A stretch of 64,000 nt of DNA from Marispirochaeta sp. (GTDB lineage Bacteria > Spirochaetota > Spirochaetia > JC444 > Marispirochaetaceae): positions 2,170,001 to 2,234,000 of the forward strand of contig NZ_OY764209.1 of the NCBI RefSeq assembly GCF_963668165.1, in the 5' to 3' direction. The notes under the pieces were generated by a model that was given only the letters and a program-made list of their open reading frames with translations, had not been told where the DNA came from and searched no databases. Both the position numbers and the translations under genes were made by a program. This document shows positions 42,229 through 52,211 of the stretch, piece after piece (position 1 is the first letter of the stretch; the number at the start of each line of letters is the position of its first letter).

Positions 42229-44376
42229 ATGCGGCGAAGGTGGTTTTGGGCATTACTGGGAGTTATTATATTTGTATTGCTTCTGGGAGCAGGGAGTTCC
42301 TTTCTTACGTATCAGCGGGTAGCCCGTCTAACGGATTTGAAAACCCAGATGGATGAAACTCTCACGAAAATGTCGCAGCTGGTCAATGATACCTACTTTA
42401 TACTGTACGATTCTGATGATATCCGGGTTTCCAGGGAATCCTGGAAGGAGTCTTTATCAGATGCCAATCTTGACCTGGACAAGTTGTCCAAACATCCGGG
42501 GTTAAAACACCTGGATGCAGCAATAAGCCAGGAGATAAGCCAGATCAGAAGCTCATGGGAAGTAACCATCCGCAATTTCTTTTCCAGCGATCAGTTTCTG
42601 ACGAACTTTCTGGACTCACAGATTGAACTGGAAAATAATGACAACCTTAACAGCATGGTTTCTCAAGCTTCGCAATTAATCAGCGAAGTTGAGATGGATT
42701 CAGGACAGCAAACGGACATGTATCACCTGAATTTAGCTTATTTGAGACTGAAACCTGGGAATGTCCAGCTGCGAATGTTTATTACCTCCCGTGTGGAAGC
42801 GTTGAGAAGGAATGTTCAGGATGAATCCAACAGAGCGCTGAAACAGACCATGGCTGTATCCGGGATTGTTCTGGTGCTTCTTCTGTTGTTAATCGTCACT
42901 GTCCTGACCTTTAGTTTGCATGTCCTCCGCCGGGCTAACATTAACTTGGAGGAACAGGTCAGTGAAAGGACCAGGTCCATCCAAAACCTTCTGGACTTTT
43001 CCGGAGTCGGGTATGTTACTTTCGGACCTGATTTGACCATCAATCCGGAAATTTCCCGGGAATGTGATACTATTTTCGGGCGGGCCATTGCGGGGGAGAA
43101 CATTGCTCAGGTTCTTTTTTCTTCCAGCCAGCGGCAGGAGGATTTTTCCGATGCCATGGCCCTGGTTTTTTCCGGAACATCCCACCCGGAGGTTGTTTTT
43201 GATGTTTTGGATTCAAAAACGTACATCGATGATAAAACAATTGAAATGAGTTTCCGCTTAGTGGACGAGTCCACCATCATGGGGCAGCTCCGGGATATTT
43301 CCGAAACTGAAGAACTTCAAAAAACTTTGGAAAAAGAGAACAGCCAGCGGGAAATGGTGTTGAAAGCAGTGACTTCTAAACGCTATTTTCTGAGTATTCT
43401 GGATGATGGCGAAAAGCTCTTTGCATCCCTTGAAGCATGTATAGTGGACGGTAATTTCCACGCCGATGAAGAGAAAAAAAATCAGATAATTCGTGATATT
43501 CATACCTTTAAGGCCAATGCTTCCTTTTTGAGGATGGCTCGAACTTCGGAACTTGCCCACACCCTGGAAGATGTTCTGATTGCCCAGGGAATTCTCTCGG
43601 ACGAAGAACCTCTGGGCAATGAAATTGCTGAATTGAAAACGGCTTTTAACAATGAAGTCTCCAGCGTGGTTGAAATTCTTGGCCAGGAATGGCTGGAAGG
43701 GGCGGATAAAATCGAAATTAGTCTGGGTCTTCTGGAGGACACTCGAAAACTTGTACGGGATCGTTACCCTGAAGACGAATTTCTGATCCACGCCATTGAT
43801 GTTCTTTCATATCTGCCTCTCTCCATGCTGTTCATGCGTCTTGGTGACATGAGCCGTGATCTTGCGGCGACCAACGGAAAAAGGGTGAATGTTCTGATCG
43901 AAGACAACGAGATTACAGTTACGCCGGAGCAGTACCAAAGTCTTCTGAATGCGGTTAATCATATCCTTCGGAATATGATAACCCACGGTATCGAATTCCC
44001 AAGGCACCGGGAAAAAGCCGGAAAAAACCCTGAAGGGAACATTAAAATCCGTTCAAATCTGGAAGGCAAGGATATCCAAATCAGGATTTCTGACGACGGG
44101 GCCGGTCTCTCCTTAAAAAAGATAAGCGAACGGGCCAGGGAGATCGGCTGGTTGGACAAGGAGGGATCCTTGACAACCAGGGATAGTGTAAAGATGATCT
44201 TTGAACCCGGTTTTTCTACTGCTGATACTGTGACCGCTGTCGCCGGCCGGGGATTCGGACTGGCTGCGGTAAAGGAATCGATCTATCAGATCGGTGGTAA
44301 AATCAGGGTATCCACTGCCCCGGGAAGGGGAACAACCTTTATTATTGTGATTCCGAATGAAAGGATGGGATATTAG
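42229..44376 (+). CDS. Membrane-bound CheA-like histidine kinase with HPt domain
   Basis: 715 residues. Transmembrane segment ~8-28, an extracytoplasmic helical sensor (~30-205), a second segment ~208-232, a SERTRSIQNLL signalling helix, and a PAS-like domain (~255-370). An HPt domain follows with phospho-acceptor H425 in IHTFKANASF. Then come a linker and a CheA-type ATPase with N-box NHILRNMITHGIEFPRHRE, G1 ISDDGAGLSLKKI and G2 GRGFGLAAVKESI. No CheW-like domain follows the ATPase, so it is not tied to chemoreceptor arrays. It probably senses through its own periplasmic domain and phosphorylates the CheY encoded two genes downstream. Confidence 0.88.
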   Translation: MRRRWFWALLGVIIFVLLLGAGSSFLTYQRVARLTDLKTQMDETLTKMSQLVNDTYFILYDSDDIRVSRESWKESLSDANLDLDKLSKHPGLKHLDAAISQEISQIRSSWEVTIRNFFSSDQFLTNFLDSQIELENNDNLNSMVSQASQLISEVEMDSGQQTDMYHLNLAYLRLKPGNVQLRMFITSRVEALRRNVQDESNRALKQTMAVSGIVLVLLLLLIVTVLTFSLHVLRRANINLEEQVSERTRSIQNLLDFSGVGYVTFGPDLTINPEISRECDTIFGRAIAGENIAQVLFSSSQRQEDFSDAMALVFSGTSHPEVVFDVLDSKTYIDDKTIEMSFRLVDESTIMGQLRDISETEELQKTLEKENSQREMVLKAVTSKRYFLSILDDGEKLFASLEACIVDGNFHADEEKKNQIIRDIHTFKANASFLRMARTSELAHTLEDVLIAQGILSDEEPLGNEIAELKTAFNNEVSSVVEILGQEWLEGADKIEISLGLLEDTRKLVRDRYPEDEFLIHAIDVLSYLPLSMLFMRLGDMSRDLAATNGKRVNVLIEDNEITVTPEQYQSLLNAVNHILRNMITHGIEFPRHREKAGKNPEGNIKIRSNLEGKDIQIRISDDGAGLSLKKISERAREIGWLDKEGSLTTRDSVKMIFEPGFSTADTVTAVAGRGFGLAAVKESIYQIGGKIRVSTAPGRGTTFIIVIPNERMGY

Positions 44377-44847
44377 ATGAAAGCAGAGTATGCTAACGTT
44401 TTTATACGCAGCGCGGTACATGTCTTTAAAAAGGAACTGAATATTAATATGTCCCGTCAATCCCTGGTTAAAAAGAATGCTCCGATTCCCGGGCTGCCGG
44501 TATGTATTATCCTGGGGATTACAGGTCATGTTCGTGGGCAGGTGGTCTATTCTCTCGATAAAAGTTTTGCCCAGGATATTACCCACGCCATGCTGCCCAA
44601 CAAACTGCCCCATGAACTGAAGAAGTATATTAACTCGGCAGTTGGAGAAATCGGAAATATGATTACAGGCCAGGCCAGTATAGAAATGGCCGGTCAGGAT
44701 AAGATTATTAATCTTACGCCTCCGGCGGTTTTTACGGGAGATCAGATAGTGGTTGATTTCCTTCAGATGCCAACAGTTTCACTACGGCTTCTCTCTGAGA
44801 TGGGGATGCTTGAGATCAATATTGCAATTATGGAGGAGGTGCTGTAA
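44377..44847 (+). CDS. cheX: CheX-family CheY-P phosphatase
   Basis: 156 residues starting at ATG 44377, directly after the kinase stop. The CheC/CheX active-site motif E-x-x-N is present as E91-I-G-N94 inside AVGEIGNMITGQAS, and the single copy and length fit CheX. CheX dephosphorylates CheY-P and is common in spirochaetes. Its stop overlaps the response-regulator start by one base. Confidence 0.88.
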   Translation: MKAEYANVFIRSAVHVFKKELNINMSRQSLVKKNAPIPGLPVCIILGITGHVRGQVVYSLDKSFAQDITHAMLPNKLPHELKKYINSAVGEIGNMITGQASIEMAGQDKIINLTPPAVFTGDQIVVDFLQMPTVSLRLLSEMGMLEINIAIMEEVL

Positions 44848-45221
44848 TGATACGCGGACTAATCGTGGATGACGCCGCAATAATGCGCTTACGTCTCCGT
44901 GAGATTCTTGAGCCCAGGTATGAAATCGTAGCGGAAGCCGGAGATGGTGATGAAGCCATTGAAATGTACGATAGATATAAACCGGATTTTGTTACTCTTG
45001 ATATTTCCATGCCCAACACCAATGGTATGGAAGCCTTGGAAATTTTGATGAAGAGAACCCCTCCTCCACGGATCATTATCGTAAGTGCCGTAGGCCAGCA
45101 GCGACTGGTGATAAAAGCACTTCAGAGCGGGGCGAAAGATTTCGTTATAAAACCCTTCGAATCCCCCCGGGTGCTTAAAGCTGTTGAGAGGGTGATGTCT
45201 AACGGAAAAAATCCCGGTTGA
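44847..45221 (+). CDS. Single-domain CheY-like response regulator
   Basis: 124 residues, receiver domain only: acidic pair VDDAA (D8, D9), phospho-acceptor D52 in VTLDISMP, the VSA serine and the K in VIKPF. No output domain, so it acts by protein contact. It starts on the last base of the CheX gene (TAATG). With the membrane kinase and CheX it makes a closed kinase / regulator / phosphatase unit with no chemoreceptor, CheW or CheR/CheB gene nearby. Confidence 0.93.
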   Translation: MIRGLIVDDAAIMRLRLREILEPRYEIVAEAGDGDEAIEMYDRYKPDFVTLDISMPNTNGMEALEILMKRTPPPRIIIVSAVGQQRLVIKALQSGAKDFVIKPFESPRVLKAVERVMSNGKNPG

Positions 45222-45391
45222 TGGAATACGTAATAAACTCAGGCAGTCAGGTTGTCCGGGTTACAGCTTTAATAAGCTGGCTGAGGACAGGTCAGGAAAA
45301 AATGTAGTACCCGGTGTGCTGATTCAAATCAATCTTCCTCTCCTGGCCGACGAGCTAACAACTGTCCCGGAAGTATATACGCATGTTTTAA

Positions 45392-45511
45392 GAGGGAGTT
45401 CATAGGGGGGGGCGACATCGCCTGTCCTTACTGGCCCCTGCCCAAAGAGAACTTGATAAACTGGCAACAAAGATAGAGAGCCAGTGGGTTAATATTTTAA
45501 AAAAGGGATAG
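45392..45511 (+). pseudogene. Short 3' remnant of an unrecognised gene
   Basis: A frame closed by TAG 45509-45511 encodes about 38 residues ending LLAPAQRELDKLATKIESQWVNILKKG, which looks like the basic wing and last helix of a small winged-helix regulator such as ArsR-type proteins. A TAA at 45389-45391 closes it upstream and no start is present. The rest of the 310-bp gap between the response regulator and jetD shows nothing. Confidence 0.3.
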
Positions 45512-45531
45512 ACACTATTGCTGTATTGAAT

Positions 45532-46671
45532 CTACTGATCCTGAATCCGTTCCTGCTCAATTCTCGATTTTTCCGGATGCGCAATCAGGTAGTCCGACAG
45601 CTCCCGTTCTTTCATTGACAGGTAATCGTACCAGGACCCTCGGTCAAGGAGTTCGCTCCGGACCGCATACTGCTTATGCTGACTGTATGTTTTGAAGTCC
45701 ATTCCAATAGACAGGGTGTGGGGAAAGATGCGGCGGAAGCGGCCCAGGATCGCCAGCCCGTGGAGGTCCATGTCGCCCCAGTAGTACAGGCTTTTGCTCA
45801 TCAGCCAGGGGACTTCTTTCAGTCGCTGACAGGCGTTCCCCTGCCCCCATATAAGCAGGGTTTCCTCTTGAGATTCTTTTTTCAGTTTTGAGGTAACAAG
45901 CAGCGGAAGGGGCCGGATAAAGCATGCCTTGTTTTCAATTATAAGGATCCGGTCAACTGGGAGTTCCATAGTGGAAATTTCTTCAACTGGGAAGATCCCC
46001 ATGTCGGCATTGTAAAAAGAGTACGCTGATTCATAAAAGCGCATCCAGACCAGAAAATCACTGGAGTAAATAGGACTATCCAGATCAAGGGATTCTTTGC
46101 CCGTCTCTTCCAGTATTTTCTGGATGGGGGTTTTGTTCCGCTCAATAAATTTTGAGTCCAGGCTGACAGGAAGGGAACGGCGGTTCAGCCCGCTCAGGTC
46201 AGTGTTGGTGTGAAGTTCCGCCAACTGGTGAGCGGTGCTGATGATATCCGGCCATTTCTCGAGGTAGCGTAGAATAATTGAAATGTTTTCGCATATCCAC
46301 CGGTCTGGCAGAGAGAAGGTCTTTCGGGTAAGTTCAATGGCCTCGATAAAAGCTGCTGTCTCCGTCTCTTTTCGGATAAACCGGAAAAAGTCTTTCTGTG
46401 TCTCAAAGTAAATCGTCTTGGGCCGGGTTTGGGTTCCAAACTTTCTTGTTCTGATGGTTTCGAATTCAATGATATACCCGAACCCTTTTTGTGCTTTGGC
46501 CTGTGCTTCAAGGCTCCGGATCTGCCGTACTGCCTTGTTATATTGGCTGAAATCAATTTTAAGATTGATCCTCGGTCGGTAGGGGAAGACAGATTTCCCC
46601 GTGACCAATGTTTTCAGAAATTCAGGGTAGCGGGTTAATAATTTGTTTCGCAGCTCTTCGGGGCTTATCAT
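45532..46671 (-). CDS. jetD: Wadjet protein JetD (Toprim-type nuclease)
   Basis: 379 residues: an N-terminal DUF3322-like region (ISPEELRNKLLTRYPEFLKTL), then a C-terminal DUF2220/Toprim-like part with the acidic residues in IENKACF and YYWGDMDLHGLAILGRF. In type I Wadjet JetD is the nuclease that cuts circular DNA once the JetABC motor has extruded a loop. Its start overlaps jetC by 4 bp. It is the last gene of the operon. Confidence 0.93.
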   Translation of the reverse strand: MISPEELRNKLLTRYPEFLKTLVTGKSVFPYRPRINLKIDFSQYNKAVRQIRSLEAQAKAQKGFGYIIEFETIRTRKFGTQTRPKTIYFETQKDFFRFIRKETETAAFIEAIELTRKTFSLPDRWICENISIILRYLEKWPDIISTAHQLAELHTNTDLSGLNRRSLPVSLDSKFIERNKTPIQKILEETGKESLDLDSPIYSSDFLVWMRFYESAYSFYNADMGIFPVEEISTMELPVDRILIIENKACFIRPLPLLVTSKLKKESQEETLLIWGQGNACQRLKEVPWLMSKSLYYWGDMDLHGLAILGRFRRIFPHTLSIGMDFKTYSQHKQYAVRSELLDRGSWYDYLSMKERELSDYLIAHPEKSRIEQERIQDQ

Positions 46672-49600
46672 TGATTGGTGGCCTGCATTTCCCGGTAGTT
46701 GTCCATACTTAGATGATGAGGCACAGCATACTCTTTCTGTTTCTCGATAAAACAGACTGATCCGATGTGTTTTTCGACTATATTGATCCTGTCAAGGGGA
46801 GTAATGATCATTAGCTGTAGACCCATGGTTTTAAACAGATCCATGGCGAATTCTGAATTCTCCGGATCGACCTTGGAGAAAATTTCATCCACAATAATAA
46901 AGCGGAAGGAGCGTCCGGTCTGCTCGTGCTGTTCACGGTTGAGCCCGTATTGGTAGGCTATGGCGGAAGCGAGGATCGTATAGGCAAGTTTGGCCTTTTC
47001 TCCTCCGGAAAGGCTCATGGAATCCTCGTAGTACTGTTTCTGCTCATCGTTATCCCGGTACAATTCTATTGCGCCGAACTCCAGCCAGTTGCGTACATCC
47101 AGGACTTTCTTTCGCCATGTATCGTCCTCGGAGAGTTTCGAGATAAGCTCCTGTATCCGGATAAAGGATGTTTCCAGTTCAGCTTCACTGTTTTCTCCTC
47201 CGCTTCCGATTTGCCTGGCGTTTCCCATAGAGCTTCTTAAAAGGGCCCGGAACTCCTGAATGGCTACATCCCGGGAGCCCCTGGTATCAAGGCGTATGTA
47301 GGTTTCCGGCAGTCTGGAATATCGGACAGAAAATAGAGAGCGGTTGAGGTTGCCGATATCTTCCCTGATCTTTTTCTCGGTAAGATCAAGGGTATTGCTG
47401 AAGGAGATGATGTTTTCGAACATCCGCTCATTCATGAACTTGCGAAAGTCTTTTTTATATTTCGGCAGGTCGTCCTTCTGTATTCTATCATGGACCGAAA
47501 TAAAATCATCAAGGAATTCCGGGCTGGCGGAGAGATGATACGTATCTGATGACCAGCCGGGAAAAATCCTTGCAAGTTCAGCTCCGGGGGATAAAAACCG
47601 GTTCATGGCATTGGTCAGGTCACGGCCGGCCTTGTCGATTCTCTTTGCGGTGTTCTCGATGTTAGAACGGACCTTCTCCATTGCAGTTATCTGCTGGGAT
47701 TTAATCTCTTCAATGGGGTCGAGGCCCTCGGTTTGCTTGCGGGAGAGCAGTTTTTCTATAAACGGGGAAACGCTGTCGAGTTCCGACTGCTGTGTTTCCC
47801 CGAGTTTCTCCAGCAACCCCTGGCTGGCCTTTATCTGTTCCTTCAGGGTGATGATCTTCTGTTTGCACAGGGCTATATTCTCAAGAAGAGTATCGCGTTT
47901 TTTTTCCGTTTTCCTGCGGGCTTCTTCCAGTTCCTCTTTCTTTACTTCCAACGCTCTCAGAGCGTCCGCACTCTGCAGCAGGGACGTTTTCTGGATTTCC
48001 AGATCGCTGATCCTTTCGGCAGTCTCTGTCCAGTCGATTTCATTGTAATATTCAAAGGCGATAATTGTCCTTCCGGCTTCTATTTTATCCCTCAGCTTTG
48101 CGATTATCTGGCGGAGCTTGTTTACGGATCTTTTGAGGTCTTCCAGGATCTCACCGGTATTCCGGTGCTGTTCCTGCAGATAGGCGATCTTCCGGCTGTT
48201 GTTCCAGCCGAGAACATAGCGGTCCCTATTCCACCGTCCGGGACGATCGTCTTTTTCGTGTTTTCGTCTACCTTTTACCAAACCCCGGGACGTAACAGCA
48301 TAGGCTGTGTGGGAAAACTCTTTCAGATCATCAGTACATAGATAGTCAAAGCGATCAAGGAGTGTAGATGCCAGCCAGGAGGAGAATGGGGTGTCCGGGC
48401 GTACCTCCAGTTTTGCCGGCAGGGTTGCAGGATCTGGAGCAAAAAGTTCTTCTTTGCTATCGCTTTGGTTTTCTCTTCGGCTATCCGATATCCGGTAGTA
48501 GATTAGTCTGCCTTTAAGGTCGGTGGTATTAATGTAGGCAGTCGCCCGCTGATAGAGGACTTCGGGAACCAGGATACTCAGGGCGAAGCTGTGCAGCAGT
48601 TTCTCCGCTGCCGGTTCCCAGCGTCTTTCCTCTTCCCGTACTTGTATTAGTTCTCCCGAAAAGGGCAGTTCTGCAGGGTCCGCTTCAAGGGCATCACAGA
48701 GTTGCTTTCGCAACTGAAGGGATCTTGAAGGAATGTTTGATCGGCGATCCCGAAGGGATTTGATCTCCTTTTCCAATTCCGAGGAGATGCTTTCCTGGTC
48801 TTCCTGCTTCCGTTCGGTGTTGCGAAGGTTTCTTTCCGCCTCTGCAACCTGATTTTGCGTTTCCTCGATAAGTGTCCGCACCGTGCTCCTGTTTGTGTTG
48901 AAGGTCCGGGCGGATGACGGGGCGGGCAGGCCCAGGGCTTCAGAGCATTTTAAATAACGGGTATGGCGTTGTTTGAGCTCCATTATCCTTACCCGTGCTC
49001 CCGAAAGGTTGTTTTCGATTTCTCTGAGTCTGCCGGAGGTCGAATCCTGCGCGATGGCAGCGTTTACTGATTCCAGTTCTCGCTCTGTATTCTCCTTTTC
49101 CTGTTCAATTCTGTCTTTTTCCGACAGATACCTTTCCCGCCGGGCAGATTGTTCAGCGTGAATCTCTTCCGCTTTCTTCTGAATACGGGCGGCAAAGAAG
49201 AAAGGGATCCCCTGGCTGATACTGTGCAGTCGTTCCGACTCCTCCTGTACCGTGCGGTATTTCTTACCGTTCTCCTTTATTATAGTAAGTAACTCCAGCT
49301 GCTTTTCCGCCATCTCTATCTTGTTGTGGGTCTGCAGGAGGTCCTGATAATTGCCTTTGAGTTTGTGAAAGTCCTCCTCCATTCCTGGCTCTTCTATCAT
49401 GTGGGAGCGGATAAAAGCATTCAGGTTTTCAATCTGTTTTACGCCGACTATCTGGGAGAAGAGGTTCAGTGCTTTCTCGGAGCGAAGTCCCAGGGCCCGG
49501 ATAAGGTACTGCTGATATTTTGCGAAACTATCGTGCCAGGCGATGCCCGGGATATTGCTCAAGCGCTTGCGGTATTCCCGTTTTGCATCCAGAGGCTGGA

Positions 49601-50078
49601 AATGCTCCTGAATGTGTAAGGGTGCGTCGGCGGTAATGTACTCTTTTTGAAGCCCTGACGCGGAAAACCACCGGATCTGGGCGAGGCAAAAGGAAGAGTT
49701 GCTGAGACTATTGCTGAATCCAGCGATCAGAATGGAGTAACAGCTTTTATCCCTTAGGTTGGATACGGCAGAACGGCCGGCATCATCGTTACGGATACTA
49801 CCGTAGGCCCCCAGTACATAGGACTCTTCGGTGCGGTCCCGTTTTCGTTCGCTTCCGGAGGACTGGTTGTAATGGCGTCTGACCGGGGGAACCAGGAGGG
49901 TAACCAGGGCATCCGCCAGAGTCGTCTTCCCTGAACCGTTTGCCCCGGTAATCAGGATGGATTCGGAGTCTGGTTTGATCCGCCATATTTTCTCGTGAAA
50001 TCCGCCCCAGTTGTAGATCTCGAGATACGCCAGCCGGAACCCGCTGTCGATAATCTGTTCGGGGAATAGTATCTCCAT
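46668..50078 (-). CDS. jetC: Wadjet protein JetC (SMC-like ATPase)
   Basis: 1136 residues. Walker A GANGSGKTT with K51 at the N-terminus, long coiled-coil arms (about residues 230-420 and 640-790) around a hinge region, and at the C-terminus the ABC signature SLSGGEKAKLAY and Walker B FIIVDEIFSKVD. This is the SbcC/MukB-like motor of the JetABC condensin-type complex. It begins 2 bp after the jetB stop. Confidence 0.95.
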   Translation of the reverse strand: MEILFPEQIIDSGFRLAYLEIYNWGGFHEKIWRIKPDSESILITGANGSGKTTLADALVTLLVPPVRRHYNQSSGSERKRDRTEESYVLGAYGSIRNDDAGRSAVSNLRDKSCYSILIAGFSNSLSNSSFCLAQIRWFSASGLQKEYITADAPLHIQEHFQPLDAKREYRKRLSNIPGIAWHDSFAKYQQYLIRALGLRSEKALNLFSQIVGVKQIENLNAFIRSHMIEEPGMEEDFHKLKGNYQDLLQTHNKIEMAEKQLELLTIIKENGKKYRTVQEESERLHSISQGIPFFFAARIQKKAEEIHAEQSARRERYLSEKDRIEQEKENTERELESVNAAIAQDSTSGRLREIENNLSGARVRIMELKQRHTRYLKCSEALGLPAPSSARTFNTNRSTVRTLIEETQNQVAEAERNLRNTERKQEDQESISSELEKEIKSLRDRRSNIPSRSLQLRKQLCDALEADPAELPFSGELIQVREEERRWEPAAEKLLHSFALSILVPEVLYQRATAYINTTDLKGRLIYYRISDSRRENQSDSKEELFAPDPATLPAKLEVRPDTPFSSWLASTLLDRFDYLCTDDLKEFSHTAYAVTSRGLVKGRRKHEKDDRPGRWNRDRYVLGWNNSRKIAYLQEQHRNTGEILEDLKRSVNKLRQIIAKLRDKIEAGRTIIAFEYYNEIDWTETAERISDLEIQKTSLLQSADALRALEVKKEELEEARRKTEKKRDTLLENIALCKQKIITLKEQIKASQGLLEKLGETQQSELDSVSPFIEKLLSRKQTEGLDPIEEIKSQQITAMEKVRSNIENTAKRIDKAGRDLTNAMNRFLSPGAELARIFPGWSSDTYHLSASPEFLDDFISVHDRIQKDDLPKYKKDFRKFMNERMFENIISFSNTLDLTEKKIREDIGNLNRSLFSVRYSRLPETYIRLDTRGSRDVAIQEFRALLRSSMGNARQIGSGGENSEAELETSFIRIQELISKLSEDDTWRKKVLDVRNWLEFGAIELYRDNDEQKQYYEDSMSLSGGEKAKLAYTILASAIAYQYGLNREQHEQTGRSFRFIIVDEIFSKVDPENSEFAMDLFKTMGLQLMIITPLDRINIVEKHIGSVCFIEKQKEYAVPHHLSMDNYREMQATNQ

Positions 50079-50080
50079 AT

Positions 50081-50647
50081 TTACTTTTCTCCACCAGTGA
50101 GTTTTGACTTGAACTCATCTATGAACTCCGGAGTCACTCTGGCTTTCATTATTGGCTGGATCTCGTAGCGGGGATCATCGCTTTTCAGCTCAGCAGATAC
50201 CGGGCGGATATATTTAAGGCGTTCCAGGACGGAAATGTGTTTATCCAGGTCACGAATAAGACGTACTTCGTCGCCGGAATCAGGAAAGTAGACGCGAAGT
50301 TTGTCCCGTATCTGTGAAAGGCTGATAAACACCTTGAGGCTGTCGCTCTTATCCGGATCGAAACGTTCCAGTTCCTCCCTTAACAGAATCGCAAGCAGGG
50401 AGACTTCGAAGGAAAGAGGCCGGCGTGGAGTAAGTCGCGGAAGGTTCTCTTCCTCCTGCCCGTCTTTCTGAGTGATAAAGGCGAAACCTTCGGCTTCGGA
50501 GAGAACAAGTTCAAGGCCAATACGGGAGAGGTAGTCGGCGGTTTTCCGCTGCAATACCAGTAGTTCTCCCCAAATTGGGTCGTCGTAATAGAGGGGCCCT
50601 TTTAGCAGTTTGAGGACCAGGGGTGCGAAATCGGCGTGTTCAGTCAT
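50081..50647 (-). CDS. jetB: Wadjet protein JetB (DUF4194, kite-like subunit)
   Basis: 188 residues, the usual length for JetB. It has two winged-helix-like halves, with LRPxxPLSFEVSLLAILLREELERFD in the middle, a pattern typical of DUF4194. It corresponds to the kite subunit (MukE-like) that binds the kleisin JetA and DNA. It overlaps jetA by 8 bp. Confidence 0.92.
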   Translation of the reverse strand: MTEHADFAPLVLKLLKGPLYYDDPIWGELLVLQRKTADYLSRIGLELVLSEAEGFAFITQKDGQEEENLPRLTPRRPLSFEVSLLAILLREELERFDPDKSDSLKVFISLSQIRDKLRVYFPDSGDEVRLIRDLDKHISVLERLKYIRPVSAELKSDDPRYEIQPIMKARVTPEFIDEFKSKLTGGEK

Positions 50648-52091
50648 GATCTGTTCCTTCGTTTGAGAAAAGAACCTGGGGTATATTTATTCTCCGCGTT
50701 ATATCGTCAAAGCTGTAGGTAAACGAAAACCCGGTCTCCAGGATTCTATTATGCGGACTGCGGCTTGCAATATCCAGATATGCGACAATTTCAGCAAGCC
50801 CTTTTTTCGGGGGATACGTTGAAAGCAGATGTTCCAGAGAGACTGATGTTCTGTGATCCAGCTCTCTGGCGATGGTTTTTTCCAGCAGGCCGTAATCGAT
50901 GTAAAAAAGATTTGCCAGAGGTGAAAGGTCTGGAGAATCAAGCTCGGGTTCTTCAGGAGGACTGAAATCGGTATCTTCCTGAAGAACAGAAAGAGGTCGC
51001 TCCATGGGCAGGTAAATCTCCGGATCAGTCTCGATGAGCATTAATGAGTCTTCATTCGGCAGATCGCTGTTCAGATTAAGTACCATTGTCTTGATTTCGT
51101 TTATCTTATCAAGAAGAACCCGGGAGCGTTCAGCCTCGGGGCCGACTATTATGCGGTTCAGTCGTTCCGTCAAACGGCGGTTGGAGTCTATTATGCGCTT
51201 GCCTGCGTTCAGCAGGAGCGGTTTAAGGCGCAGTAGAAAAGTATCGCCGTTCTCCATTCCCCGCTGGGTCATAAAATTGAAGATCTTTTCTACCAGCGTG
51301 TTTATCTCATCCCTGCCGTAATCGGTTACCAGGAAGTTCCAGAACGCATCGAAGCTTTTTCCCTGAGGAGTATTATGCAGTTCGTCTGCTGCATTGAGTG
51401 CGGCCTTGAGGATACGTCCCCTGGAGGAGCTGTACTCGACCTCCTCCTTGTAAATACGGTTCAGTATTCTCCGGAAGTTTTCTTCAACACTGGAAAAATC
51501 GGCAATCAGATCACGGGCACTTCTGGAAAGTTCAAAAAGCTGTTCACCCATTTGCCGTCTATCCAGAGAATCAACCTCACCATGTTCACGGATCAAGTCA
51601 ATTTCAGTCTGCAGTTCCGCCTGTTCTTTCTTCAGTTCGGCAATCTTCTCTTCCGGGTCAGCTATTGACTCCCGGGTAAGACGGCGCAGACGGTGGAGAA
51701 TGTCGGTGAAGCGTGATTCTGTAGCGACATAGCTGACTCGGCTCATATCTTCGATCAGGCGTATAGCCCGTTCCGTATGGGGTGTTAGTTCCAGTACCGG
51801 CACTCCCGACTGATCCAGATAGCGGCGCAGAAAGCGATTGTCGTGACGACACCACTCCTGAATCAGTTTTTTCGCCCTTACCATGGAGTCCATCTTTTCC
51901 GAATCAGGTTCAGCCATATCATCAAGAAAAAGACCCAACTCCAGAACGGCATCATCATAGGTGACGGTAAGCCTCTCTCTCTTCTTAAACAGCTCATACA
52001 GGGCTGCGATAACCAGTGCCGGATCTTGCCGCCGGAAAAGGCGTAACAGCGGCTGGTCGTCAAACAGTCGGCGCAGGCCGTAGTAGTCCAT
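50640..52091 (-). CDS. jetA: Wadjet protein JetA (DUF3375, kleisin-like subunit)
   Basis: 483 residues from ATG 52091. Upstream in-frame ATGs at 52130 and 52154 exist, but DUF3375 proteins begin at the equivalent of MDYYGLRRLFDDQPLLRLFRRQDPALVIAALYELF. A TATAAA box at about 52138-52143 would put the transcript start close to the 52130 codon, and GAAGAAG lies before 52091. The middle is a long helical region and the C-terminus a winged helix. It is the kleisin-like subunit (MukF analogue) that bridges the JetC heads. First gene of jetABCD. Confidence 0.9.
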   Translation of the reverse strand: MDYYGLRRLFDDQPLLRLFRRQDPALVIAALYELFKKRERLTVTYDDAVLELGLFLDDMAEPDSEKMDSMVRAKKLIQEWCRHDNRFLRRYLDQSGVPVLELTPHTERAIRLIEDMSRVSYVATESRFTDILHRLRRLTRESIADPEEKIAELKKEQAELQTEIDLIREHGEVDSLDRRQMGEQLFELSRSARDLIADFSSVEENFRRILNRIYKEEVEYSSSRGRILKAALNAADELHNTPQGKSFDAFWNFLVTDYGRDEINTLVEKIFNFMTQRGMENGDTFLLRLKPLLLNAGKRIIDSNRRLTERLNRIIVGPEAERSRVLLDKINEIKTMVLNLNSDLPNEDSLMLIETDPEIYLPMERPLSVLQEDTDFSPPEEPELDSPDLSPLANLFYIDYGLLEKTIARELDHRTSVSLEHLLSTYPPKKGLAEIVAYLDIASRSPHNRILETGFSFTYSFDDITRRINIPQVLFSNEGTDHD

Positions 52092-52211
52092 TGAGAGTTG
52101 ATCTTCTTCAGAGCTTCTTATCAAAGACATTACACTTAATTTATAACACAGCATGGATATTTAAAGAAACCGTCATTCTGAGATCCTGGAATCTGCAGCT
52201 TCAATTCTGTT

